Assembly: GCA_964017235.1 (NCBI GenBank)
Contig: OZ024929.1
Span: 17,605,464 to 17,669,463 of the forward strand
DNA: 64,000 bases
From: Sabellastarte sp. h YS-2021
Lineage: Eukaryota > Annelida > Polychaeta > Sabellida > Sabellidae
Reading direction: 5' to 3'
Shown here: one piece after another, positions 47,396 through 58,034 of the stretch
Position numbering within the stretch: position 1 is the first letter of the stretch
Layout of the letters: the number at the start of each line of letters is the position of its first letter
The notes under the pieces: generated by a model
The model's input: only the letters and a program-made list of their open reading frames with translations
The model's database searches: none
Told to the model about the DNA's origin: nothing
Program-made: the position numbers and the translations under genes

Positions 47396-49639
47396 CTGTT
47401 TTATATCATATTATTTAAATATATTTATTGTGAAATATTTCAAAGTAAGAACATAAACTAAAGAGGTGACAGTTGACGAATGGGCCATAGACTCCATGGT
47501 TTCTGAGCTTTCTATTGAAGTTTGGTATATAACAACGGAACAGTGAGACAGGGGTCTATGGTGAACAACATTATCTATGGATTTATCTATGACCATAAAA
47601 GGTTAAGGGCATTACTCAATTCTCGAATTAATATATATATATATATATTTCTGTTTCACACACAAATAAAATTATCCTGTTCATTTCATACAGCTTTTTA
47701 AAAAGGTAATGAGATTTTGCCACAAGGCTTTAAAATTACAATGACGTGGCAAAACCCAAACAAAATCTCTTTGTAACTTTTAGCATACGAGTTTTTGTAT
47801 ATACATTACACATATATGTTTATGTATATCCATTCGATATTGGATGGATAGACACTGACATCTGTATCAATGAATTCCTTTTGATGATATATTATCTCAC
47901 TTCAGTTGGCTTAATTAAGGTCATCATTAACACTCAATATTCTCGGCGAGTGCACTGCATTCAAGAAGAAAGCTCTTTTTCTGATCAGTGCAACCCAAAT
48001 CTTTGGTCTCTTTATTGAATATAGTATCTTGTACACAAGTTTTTTTGTGTTTCATGAATGCAACTCAAAATACACTGTGTCTCCATTATATTTGCCCTGT
48101 AAAATGGAAATGATAAGAAACAAAATATATGTTCTTGTGATATTATGTAAAAAGAGCATTCACAGATTTGGTGAAAGAACCCATCAAGCAATATACAATA
48201 CAAATATATAAGTTGTTGCACGGTTCCTATTTGCATAATTTTCCAATTTGCAAAGATGACAAATTACCAGGAAGAAGCAGATTTGAAAGATTTAGAAGAC
48301 CACATAATATTTTCTAGGCATAAATCGTTCTGGGCAAAGGAAATTTGAAGATCAAAAGTACCAGTTGAAAATGTTATGACACAATTAATATCTTGTCGGG
48401 GAATTTATCAATGGAAATTATTGAAAACTTCATTAATAAAGGTGAATTATTCCAAGCAGTGCTCTGAACAAGAACAGTTTTACAGAGCTTTACACTGTAT
48501 ATGCAATGGTACTAACTAAAAAATCTCAAATTCTATCTCTTTCTTAGGTAATGATATTTTCCTTGATCAATTCATTTGCAACTCAAGTATCTAGCATAGA
48601 GAGAGAGCTTATGCAATGAAGACAACAATCTATAATCACATTTAAAAGGGTTCTGCCCCTTGGAATGTTTTCATACAACAAAATTAATCTGACGTGAAAC
48701 TGGGGAACACTTATAATCGATGAAGATGTTAGTTATGAACTTATCTAATGATCTTAATTATCAATAATAAGACATTCACCTTTTTTCTAAAAAAAATAAG
48801 AAAACCAAATGAGCTTTGTGTTTAGAGAAACACACAAATACCACACACCAAGCATATATTTATGTGTCCCTAATGTATCATGAAAACTTTTCCATGGTGT
48901 CTTTGCTTCAAGACAATTGGATATCCATATGCATGCAACAGCTTATCCAGGGAACTTGTTTATAAATGTGTTTTATGAAGTAACACATTAACTGCCTTGG
49001 ATTAAAGGATTGCAACTGAAGTAAGGAATATTCACAAACTCCCTGGGAGATAAATGGATTAAAGTAGTACGTAAATATGAAATATCAGAGAAATACTGAA
49101 AGATGAATTTCAAGGTAAGCAAAGTTTTAGTTAAGTATTTCCTACATTTACAATGATCATTTAATATAAGTAAATTAATAGAAAACACAAGAGCCATTTT
49201 AAGTTTAGAATTACTATATTTACTCCTTTTGCGGGTTTGTGAAATTTGAGGTATTTGCTTGGAACACTGAAATAGTTGAGAGATACATAGTTGTAAAAAG
49301 CATCATGTTGTCATCTGTTGAATGAATGCTAAGTCGGACTATTCAAAATAAATTTAAAGTCAAGCAAAATTTTAATCATTTCAAAATTTTTATTCCATTT
49401 ACAATGATCATTTAATACATGTATATAAATTAGTTAATATAACAGAGAAGAGTCAAATTAAGAATTACTCTATTTACTCCTTGCGACTATTACTTTTGCC
49501 AATTTGTGAAGTTTGTGATATTTGATTTGACCACTGAAATAGTTGCAGAGTGATACTTTGCTGTATAAATGACATGGTTAAATTAAGAAAACAGTCTAGT
49601 TCCAAAAAGAGGTACGTAATTTCCATATTAGCATCCGAT
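47396..49639. other. Gene-free AT-rich stretch
   Basis: No gene recognised. It has an (AT) microsatellite at about 47630-47648. Two similar segments near 49100-49200 and 49360-49460 (attttaatcatttc…catttacaatgatcatttaata) form a diverged direct duplication. Confidence 0.4.
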
Positions 49640-50501
49640 AGAGGAGATAGGCTATGGTGGAGGATAGGCTAATCTGAAAAGATATGCTTTAACTGTTTTC
49701 CGAAACCAGAAATGCTTCCCATGGTTCTAATGGCTTGAGGAAGCTTGTTCCACTCTGTGGGAGCAGCTACTGTGAAACTGTGCAACCCTGATCATTTATT
49801 CGGTTTAGATGAGGAAATTGATAGGTGATTGCCCCATGTGAGTTCACTCCGCCTAATCAGAGAGGACAGATATGGAGGGTGGCTGAAATGTATTGCTTTA
49901 TAAATAAGGAGATTATATTTGAACAATATACGGTAATGAATGGGGAGCCAGTGTAGTTTGTGCAGGGAGATTGTGACATGATTAAATTTATTTAGTTTGC
50001 ACACAGTACGACATAAGGCATTTTGAACACTCTGTAGTCTGTCAGTATATGCCTTTTAGTGTTATAAAGCAGTGAGTTACAGTAATCCAGGCGACTGCTA
50101 ACCAAGGCATTTGCCACCTTTGCAGCTGTTTCATGATTTAAGTACCTGCGGACCCTTTGTAGTCCCCGGAGATGGTCGTAACTTATGTGACATAGAATAG
50201 CTACGTGTCTTTGCATTGAATTTTCAGCATCCAGGATGACACCAAGGTTTTTGACCGATTCAGCTGGTTCCATGATGTTGCCAAGCAAACTCACTGGGAA
50301 AGATGACTTCAAGGAGCTTCTAATTTGATCATAATCAATCACTATGAATTGCATCTTGTTAGGATTTAATTTAAGTTTATTATTTCTCATCCACGCCTGG
50401 ATGGCCTCAAGGCATTTGTCAGTACAGTGATAGTAAAATCGAAGTTCCAAGAATCAAGTTCCAAGTAAATTTGAGTGTCATCTGCACATAAGTGATGGGT
50501 A

Positions 50502-52115
50502 ATGAGGGGAACTACCGTTAATTTGCATTCCTATTACCTATATTCTTAAAATTTTCTAGAAGAGTATGGTCTACCTTTTCAATACTTATGACTTCTTCAG
50601 TTAAAAGTTGGGAAACTGCCATTTACTGTTTTTCTAGCCTAACAACCGTGAACATACAACTTTCTTATAGTTTATGTGATAATTGATAAATTAATAAACA
50701 GTTGGGCTAAATCATGGGGTGGGGGGACCAACTGTTAATTTATTAATCATATCATCTCTCAATATACAGTGTAAAGGAAAACAGCCATTTACAGTGTTAC
50801 CGGCTTAACTGAAGAACAAGTAAATCTTGTTTTATTTATGTCCATCTGATAGAATAATAACATTGACAAAGGATAAACAGAGAACAAAATCCCTTCCCAT
50901 TTCCTATTTTGTGTGTGTGGTAAATGTGTAGGTCCCTGAAAAAGTGTTTGTGTTGGGTTAAGGTGGTGGGGGGTATCTTTTCATGAGAAATAGTACTTGT
51001 CCTAGCACTTCAAGGGCCTGTGAGGTCATGCATGCTAGTGATGTCACACTTAAGGATTGGCATTGTGGTTAAGGTTTGTAATTTTTCTATGTTCAAGTAA
51101 TAAATAATTCAAAACTGCATGACAGGTTCAGATCATAGTTGGTAGGAAAAAATTAATGCTCTTAGAACAATTGTTTATGGTGACCTTAAACTTCTGACAA
51201 TAATTACATTATGCTAACTTTAAGGTTACCTCTTAAAGGCGAGTAAAGAAACTACTTTGTGAACTTCAATTGATATGTTAATACATATTATTTAAATTTT
51301 TAATCAGTTTCTAAAAAAAATGGAGGGTGTACAAGGATGCTAATGCATCTTGTACCAATATTTTTAAAATTGAAATTTACCCACAGATGTATACTGCATA
51401 ATAATTGTTATATTACTGCATGATATTGTTATGCTACTTTATTGCAAAATAAATGTTTCTTCAGTCTGGGGTTTGAACCACAGACCTCAGAGGTGGGAGG
51501 TGAGCGTGATACCACTGTACCAACATGCCACTGTTAAATCTCCATGTGTAATATGAAGTACACTTCATTGTGACATCATCAACATGTGTGACATCACAGG
51601 CCTTTGAACTTTACCAGTGTTAATTCTTACCAACACTTGGCTGTGCCTCCCCCCCTCAAAAATCACTAAAATCTTTGGCATAAAACAATCAAATGGGAAA
51701 TAGATAATTCAAAGTTGAAGTGTGATTCATTGTCAGAGATAGATAAATAATAAGTAATACTCTGCTCTACCTATTTCCTATTTTCATGTTGGAAGTCAAA
51801 CACAAATAACATAGGCTAAATTAATATTTTCATTTTAATTTTGACCTCGTTTAGAAGGAAGTATAATTAACAGTTGATAAAGTTCAACTGTTAATTATAT
51901 AATCAGCTACTGTTTGTCTTTTTTTCTATGCATATCATTAAAATAGGTAATAAGTACATTTTGTATTTTTTGGAAAAGGGAAGCAATGTGGGAAGATGCC
52001 TGTTTACCCATTTTTCTAAAAGTAAGGCAGGCTGTTAAGTAGGAAGACAGTGTTTTTCCAGATGAAAAATATAATATCAGTGATAAGAAAGTAAATTAAT
52101 GGTAGGTCCCCTCAT
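50502..52115. mobile_element. TA-flanked terminal-inverted-repeat element in LINE
   Basis: A 1614-bp insertion with inverted ends atgaggggaactaccgttaattt (left) and the near-identical complement at 52093-52115, flanked by TA on both sides (50500-50501 and 52116-52117). No transposase frame. It contains a SINE-like segment at about 51465-51537 and a GT-rich region. The ends and TA suggest a Tc1/mariner- or similar-type non-autonomous element. Confidence 0.75.
51465..51537 (-). repeat. tRNA-like SINE head fragment
   Basis: On the minus strand: A-box-like ttggtacagtggtatcacgc, then ctcacctcccacctctgagg, then B box gtggttcaaacccc. It is close to the head of the SINE at 46359-46547. Confidence 0.7.
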
Positions 52116-52990
52116 TATGGGTCACATTGAATTTGGATATGACTGAACTGAGAAGGGTTGTATACACATTTAAGCACAACCCCATCAATGCCATACCAGT
52201 GCTGAAGGCAGTTGAATAGGATTGAGTGGTCTATTGTATCGAAGGCTGCAGATAAGTCCAGAAGGACTAATCCAACAGCTGCACCCTTGTCCATTGAGGT
52301 GACAATGCCATTTTGTATTTTTAGCAATGCCGTTTCACTTAAGTGAAATATGCAGACTGATTTTCGTTGGATATACCCTCGTGAGCAAGGTGCTCATTTA
52401 TCTGTCTAGCCACAGCTTTCTCTATAAGTTTGGAGATGTATTTGAGGTTGGATACTGGTCGATAATTTTTGAGAGTGTTTCTGTCAAGACCAGCTTTTTT
52501 CAACAAGAGTGTGACATGTGCAGTCTTGAAACAGGATGGGAAACTGCCCTGTAGGGAGTAGTTCACAATATTTGTAATAGGATTCAAGAGTACACAGATG
52601 CAATCAAGGACCAATGATATTGGGATTAGATCCAAGTCACATGATTTATTTGGTGTGGACTTAATGATTTTAAGGACTTTGTCCTTTGACATGGTCCGTA
52701 AAGAAACAAGCTTATTTTTGTAGGAACCTGAGACAGGGGGGTCGGCATCAGTAGACAATAATTTAGATCTTAGTTTAGCAATTTTGTCTGCAAAATACTC
52801 GCCAAAAGTGTTGGTTAAACTGTTGATGGTAGTATGATCCTCAAACATTATCTGGATCAAAGCTCAACAATGCCAACTGAATCCACTAGCTCAGGATGGT
52901 CTCTGTAGGATAACTTTTGATTTGACATTTTGTGCATCTTTAAACAATATCTTGCAAAACGTTCCCAGATCAGTTAGGTATTAAGGTATT

Positions 52991-53713
52991 AAGATCTGAC
53001 CACAATTTATGGAGAGACATTTCTTGGAATCCCTTTTTGAGGAATTACTTGGAAAGATTTTGCATTTATGTTTGACCTAAAACTACAGTAGTTGAGTTGA
53101 ATTCTGGATCAGCATTAATTTGAACCTTTTAAACGGACTTTTTCGCAAATATCAGGGGTGGAATATTTGTGCAAGGTTTTGTGTTCCCTTGAAAATGCCT
53201 TTCAATTTGGAAATTTATTGACTACTGGTTTTATAACCTGCTCTGCCAGGCACCAAGAATTTTGAGGGGGGCAGGGGGTATGTGGAAAACCACCAAGCTC
53301 TCTCACAGGATTGCTGAAGTAGCAAAATATGTTATAACATAATTTAGTAACCCTCAGCATGGGGCTAGTTGCCATTGTGGGTCATCTAGTCATGATTCAA
53401 GAACAAGTGACCAAGAGACTGGTTAAAATTCCTCAAAAGTTTGTCGTGTATTTGATTTTCTCACCTAAAGTAAACATAAATGTCATGCCTAATACCTATG
53501 TTTCATTGGTAAACTTTAGCGGTCATCACTACTGAAGTCTTCCAATGGAACGTGGGTGTTAACCTGGGCCTAACCAACAGCCAGAGTTAATCCAAGAGCT
53601 GTAAGATCATTTGCCAAACTTGATATGTATAGTCCCATTAAATTGGCCACTGACGGTTCTCTACAAAAGGTAAATATATAATTCTACATGTGCCTTCTTT
53701 TTGTAATTCGCAG
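52991..53713. other. Upstream intron of the 53714-54310 exon
   Basis: Ends in a pyrimidine-rich tract and TTCGCAG acceptor at 53713. No other feature recognised. Confidence 0.5.
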
Positions 53714-54310
53714 GGTATCACAGGACTCGAGGGGAGACACACAAAAGTTTTAGAAACTGAATTTAAAAACAGGCGCAGACTCAACAACTTGAACTACAGG
53801 GAGGAGGTGAAACTACAACAGCGCATGCGCACTTTGCAGTCAGATCTCCAAGCGGAAGTGTCACGTCAGCATCGTGCAATGACATTGGTGAACAGACGGC
53901 TACTGGATATCAAAGCATACCAGGATGTTTTAAGAGACAGATACGCATTTACAGAAAGTGTGTATGCCCATATGTATCCAAATGACTATCAGTTGAAATC
54001 ATCTTTTCAAACACTGAAAAGAGAAATCAACCAAAAACGGAAGGAATTAGATCCCGTCTACCAACACCGCGAAATGAGGTATAAGCGTATTGATCAAATG
54101 AAGCAACAAAACAGGGTTGTTCCATTCGATAGGAATATATCCTCACTGACTACAATTCTACAAACATATTCTAAGGCAAGGAAACCAAGTGTTCTGAGAC
54201 CCAAAGGAGTCATTGTAACTGTGAATGGAGCCAAAAGAAGTCAGTCCTTTTCAGAACCAGCAGCAGGTGATACGGCAAAAGAAGTACCTCCAACTTTTAG
54301 AAGTCAATAG
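53714..54310 (+). CDS. Last coding exon of an unrecognised helical, basic protein
   Basis: An open frame of 198 codons preceded by a good acceptor (tgccttctttttgtaattcgcag) and ending TAG at 54308-54310. The peptide is charged and largely helical: residues about 10-110 are rich in R/K/E/Q with heptad-like spacing (KLQQRMRTLQSDLQ…, LKREINQKRKEL), then RMKxIDQMKQQ-like text, and a low-complexity basic tail (ARKPSVLRPKG, KRSQSFSEP). That suggests a coiled coil followed by a disordered, possibly phosphorylated tail. I do not recognise the family. Upstream exons must lie 5' of 53714 but could not be identified. The composition is clearly more GC-rich than its surroundings. Candidate poly(A) signals: attaaa about 54449 and aataaa about 54606. 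Confidence 0.7.
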   Translation, partial: GITGLEGRHTKVLETEFKNRRRLNNLNYREEVKLQQRMRTLQSDLQAEVSRQHRAMTLVNRRLLDIKAYQDVLRDRYAFTESVYAHMYPNDYQLKSSFQTLKREINQKRKELDPVYQHREMRYKRIDQMKQQNRVVPFDRNISSLTTILQTYSKARKPSVLRPKGVIVTVNGAKRSQSFSEPAAGDTAKEVPPTFRSQ

Positions 54311-55160
54311 AAGAGGAATTGATTGACAATGTAAAAATCTAAAGCAATTTTTTTTACAATATATTGATATACTTTCACCATCTTCACACAGTTTCGTTTG
54401 AGGAAAGATAACCCTCGCCTGAACTTTGTGTAATGTTGGGAGTAAATAATTAAAGCTATCAGTGCTTAGTTTGGTTGTCATTTAAAATTAATTTTCATAA
54501 TTTACAAAGGGTTGTATCCTGCAGCTCTTGCCCATAATCTCTTTAACAATCTGCAGATGGTAAGAATATTAAAAATGTTGTGAACTAAATTCATGTATGC
54601 ACAAGAATAAAAACAGCCAACTACAAACGTGATATCACCAAGTGCACAGATTTCTCTGCTTGGAGATTCAATGGTGTCAATCAAACTAGCTATTTTCCAG
54701 AGAGCATTATATCCAACATCATCACATCAGTCGGTTAGATGCTTGCAGCCATTTGCAGATTTGGCAGATGCTATGCTGGTTTGATGTGGGTAAGCAACTA
54801 AAAAGAATAGTACTGTTGAGCAAGCCAATCAAATTACAGCATGTGGTAATGCAACTATTGAATTGAAATGGCCCATGATAGTACTTACAATATAGAGCAA
54901 GCCAACCATATTACAGCATGGGGGTCACGTGACTGTTGAATAAAAATGATGATAGTATAAGTCATGTGACTTGGTCATGGGGCAAAATTAACAATGGTGG
55001 ATGGCTGACTCAAGTTGACAATACATAAAGCAGCAATAAAATTAATTAATTAAAATGAAAAGTAATGATAGGAGTATTGTTATTATGTCTAAATTTTTCA
55101 ATAGTTGGTTAAAATTATTAGATTAGCAAAATCTATAGAGAATTATCGTTATCAAATCAT
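54311..55160. other. 3' flank of the helical-protein gene
   Basis: Contains the likely 3' UTR and an imperfect direct duplication (gagcaagccaatcaaattacagcatg at about 54818 and gagcaagccaaccatattacagcatg at about 54895). No gene. Confidence 0.45.
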
Positions 55161-55163
55161 TAC

Positions 55164-55430
55164 CTCTGCCAAGGAGGTATTAAATTCATGACCCTTTGTC
55201 TGTTTGTTTGTGTGCTCCTGGTTGGATACTACTGATTAGATCTTCATAAAAAACGAGAAGATAGTTCTTGGTCCAACTTAGACCTCATTGAAGTGTGTGA
55301 GTGAGCCTGGATACAAGAATAAATCAGATCACGATTTGCCCATTTACTTATTATTGAGCTGTTTTGTTTTAGAAAAAAGAGACAAGGTTCTGAAATAAAC
55401 TATCCATGCCTTGGCGGAGGTATGCGCTCC
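55164..55430. mobile_element. Dispersed MITE-like repeat, 'acctctgccaaggaggt' family
   Basis: Inverted ends acctctgccaaggaggt (55164) and ccttggcggaggt (to about 55424), with the typical tgtctgtttgtttgtgtgc segment just inside and tggttggatactactgattagatc. The same family recurs at 55868 and 47190. Confidence 0.7.
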
Positions 55431-55867
55431 CCAAGTGTTATTGTTTACATTATATTTAATATGCATATATTTTACAACAAATATACTTAAATATATACAA
55501 CAACAGATTTTAAACACATTTTAGATCCACTTATATAAATATAGGACCAAAAGACATATCTTAATGTATAATTATATATTATATTAATTGTAAAACGTAG
55601 AATTCATTGCAATTTCTGAGAGTTTGTTTTCAGGAAAAAAATGAACAAATCTGTCTTAGAATGCAGGACAGTGCTCAACCTAGTTCCTTATTTATGCCAT
55701 TTTGAATGCATTTCGTTTTTTATTTCTGTTTAAGGATATTTTGTACTATTTTGGGTAGTGTAATTTGTACATGAGATTAGTACCAAAAAAAATTGACACA
55801 TATAGAGTTTGTTCTCGATATGAATCACATGCCAATTTACCAAGCCCAGTCTTAGCATTGGTATCCC

Positions 55868-56066
55868 AATTACCTCAGCAAGGAGGTATTATTTTCATGA
55901 CTGTCTGTTTATCTCTTTGTCCGTTTGTCGGTTTGTTAGCAGCATTACTCATATACTTCTGACTGGATCTACTTAGATTCCAATCAATTTTGGGAGTCGT
56001 CTGGATCACTGAATGCAAAAAAATAATAAAGAGTTTTTCATTTACTTGTTATTACCTGCCTTGGTT
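55868..56066. mobile_element. Second copy of the 'ccaaggaggt' repeat
   Basis: ttacctcagcaaggaggtatt…gactgtctgtttatctctttgtccgtttgtcggtttgttagcag…tactggatctactta…; ends near acctgccttggttagg. A shorter, diverged copy. Confidence 0.65.
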
Positions 56067-56068
56067 AG

Positions 56069-56136
56069 GCCTCAACTCGGCGTTCGGGGACAGCTCGAGA
56101 TTGTCCTTGCAGAAACTCAAGATCTTGAGTTGAGGC
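56069..56136. repeat. Inverted repeat around an 18-bp palindrome
   Basis: gcctcaactc (56069-56078) and gagttgaggc (56127-56136) are inverted. Within lies the perfect palindrome aactcaagatcttgagtt (56114-56131) and three copies of ctcgaga-like text. Confidence 0.75.
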
Positions 56137-57172
56137 AAACATCTCGAGATTGTGCAGAACATCTCGCGTTGGTGCTGCCCAAACTTGAGATGATTTTCTC
56201 CATAATATCATTTTGAAAAGAAATCTATTTTTGGGGAAAAGTGAAATATATTGTTGTACAAATACCTAAGTGAACTGTCATTACCTATTATCACTGCTGT
56301 TGAAATCTTGGAAAGGATTATATAAAATTTACAAATATGTTCAATAGAAAGCTCTCTGATAATCTAATCAAAATATTTTGTTCCTGTGATGCACTTCCCT
56401 AGATTATGAATTGCAGTTCTACAATTGTAGGTGTGTTGTCAGATGTTTTGTACATTAATATTTGGGAAGCTCTTTGATTATTTAATTTAAGATTTTTGTT
56501 TGTTTGATGTGATCCCTTTAGATCGTGAATTGCACTTCTATAATTGTTGGTGTGTTGTCAGATGTCTACCTTTAGTGCATTACCAATTGCACTTTTTGAA
56601 CTGTTTCTTTTATAGCACTTAATCCTCATATTAACCTGTTCTTTATATATATTTAAATTTCAAATGGATTTTGAGCCTATCTTTCTGCCTGCTGTTAAAA
56701 ACCATAAATCTGTCAGTCCTTGTGTGCATGTTTATTTTGGAAGTAGATTTATCTGTATTTTGTAGTGTCTGAAAGTTAGTAGATAATATAAGTACCAGTT
56801 TCACCTATGCATGTAATGTGACAACATATTTCGTGTTTGCATTCTGGTTTAGACAGCCTGGAAGGCAGGGCTAGCCTACAAGTGTTTTTAAAGTAAATAT
56901 TGTGGTCATATTCCCGGTTGTAAATAAAAGTCAGTTATACAGAGTGCTATTTTTCGTAAGATATACAGTGAGTGCTTTTGTGTTTCAGTGTATATCATAA
57001 ATTAAAATAGTTACAGTTATTGCTGTTTCTGTCACTATTTACTCAAAATCACGGATATATTAGCACTATTCAACGGTGAAAACACTACACGGATCGATAG
57101 ACTGGTAAACTATTGAACCGTGACACACGGATCCATAGCCACAGCGGTTAACCTTAAAACTATAATGGCTAG
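56137..57172. other. Gene-free stretch
   Basis: No recognisable gene. Two related segments (about 56375-56450 and 56500-56570: gaattgcagttctacaattgtaggtgtgttgtcagatg / gaattgcacttctataattgttggtgtgttgtcagatg) form a direct duplication about 120 bp apart. Confidence 0.5.
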
Positions 57173-57720
57173 TAATTAAGCGTCCCTGAAAGGGTGCTTA
57201 TTTGTTTTTGCTTCAGTTTCCTCGCCGCTGCATTATGGTATCCCTTGCATATCTCCCTTAACCATTGGAAGATTTCTAACCATATGTGGCAGTTATATAC
57301 CTTAGGCGTGGGGAAAATTTTCCACATGCTTAAATTTGACCTTTGACCTTTTTCAAGGTCTTATGATCAAAAAATAGTTTTTGGGGTACACCCGCCCATC
57401 ATCGCTGCTCAGCAAAATCTACTAACCACAGAGGCCTGTAGTTTCATATACATGTTTATCAAAAACGTGAGCTGATTAGATTTTGGGAGTGATCTGATGA
57501 AAATTGACCGATTTATGAGTAATTTTCTCACAGGTATCAACCAGAAAGCTTAAAATTCATGTGAACCCCCCTATTATCTTCTTAAGTATTGCATTTAGAG
57601 CCATAAAATGTATTGAGAGGTAGTAGGAAACCATATGTGGAGAGTCTAGAAAGCAAGTTAAATTTTCCCCCAACCCCCCTGTAGGGGTCAAACTGGGGTC
57701 ATAAAATTGCTGATTTTGAC
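57173..57720 (+). mobile_element. Helitron-like element (Z family) 5' part, interrupted by DIRS
   Basis: Starts TAATTAAGCGTCCCTGAAAG (hairpin) and then follows the complement of element Z's 5' region: tgcattatgg, cttaggcgtggggaaaattttcc, tttgacctttgacctt, gattttgggagtgatct, catatgtggagagtctag. It stops at gctgattttgac, where the Z consensus would continue gtttttgcc. The rest should lie beyond the window, right of the DIRS element. Notably CTAG (57169-57172) directly precedes the start. Confidence 0.7.
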
Positions 57721-57721
57721 A

Positions 57722-57912
57722 TTTTATTGCGTTAATACATCCTATCCAATGGACAATTGCTTTACCGGTCGGCGCGACCGGTCCCGGCAAATGTCAGAAA
57801 AAGACGTCCTGTATATACTACCGGCAGGACCGGTCACAGAGTGTGCATTCGCCAGGTGGCGCATCGTACTTCATTTCCTGTTTACCTATTGACGTCATAG
57901 CATCTTTTTCGT
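57722..57912 (+). repeat. DIRS left inverted terminal repeat
   Basis: The inner 170 nt (57743-57912) match the reverse complement of 63831-64000 with about four substitutions and no indel. The outer 21 nt (ttttattgcgttaatacatcc region) are specific to the left end and are matched by the internal complementary region. Confidence 0.95.
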
Positions 57913-58034
57913 TTGGCGCGAAAGAGTGTGCAGACATTTTCCTCAGAGATACGTTTTGTGTTTTCTACAACGAACTCATCCCAGTTCCGTGTTTTTTATT
58001 AGTGCTGTGTACTTCTACTACGTTTCTGATCATA

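Larger units (their letters stand above)
49640..52990 (-). mobile_element. CR1/L2-type LINE remnant, split by a DNA transposon
   Basis: A minus-strand LINE with several lesions. From 52860: EYFADKI, NYRPVSNLKYISKLIEK, then LLDLSAAFDTIDH near 52240. It is interrupted at 52116 by a TA-flanked element (50502-52115) and resumes with the catalytic motif changed from YADD to CADD (50470-50481), [35 protein letters not shown], and the end GSISGFGKQLKHIF. Residues between DWFRSYL and YADD, including PQGS, appear deleted. The endonuclease is absent and several frameshifts are present. Confidence 0.85.

Noticed and set aside
57843-58034. Upstream extension of DIRS gag through the terminal repeat
   Set aside because: It starts without an ATG and lies in the inverted terminal repeat; the ATG at 58035 just before the Cys/His cluster is better.
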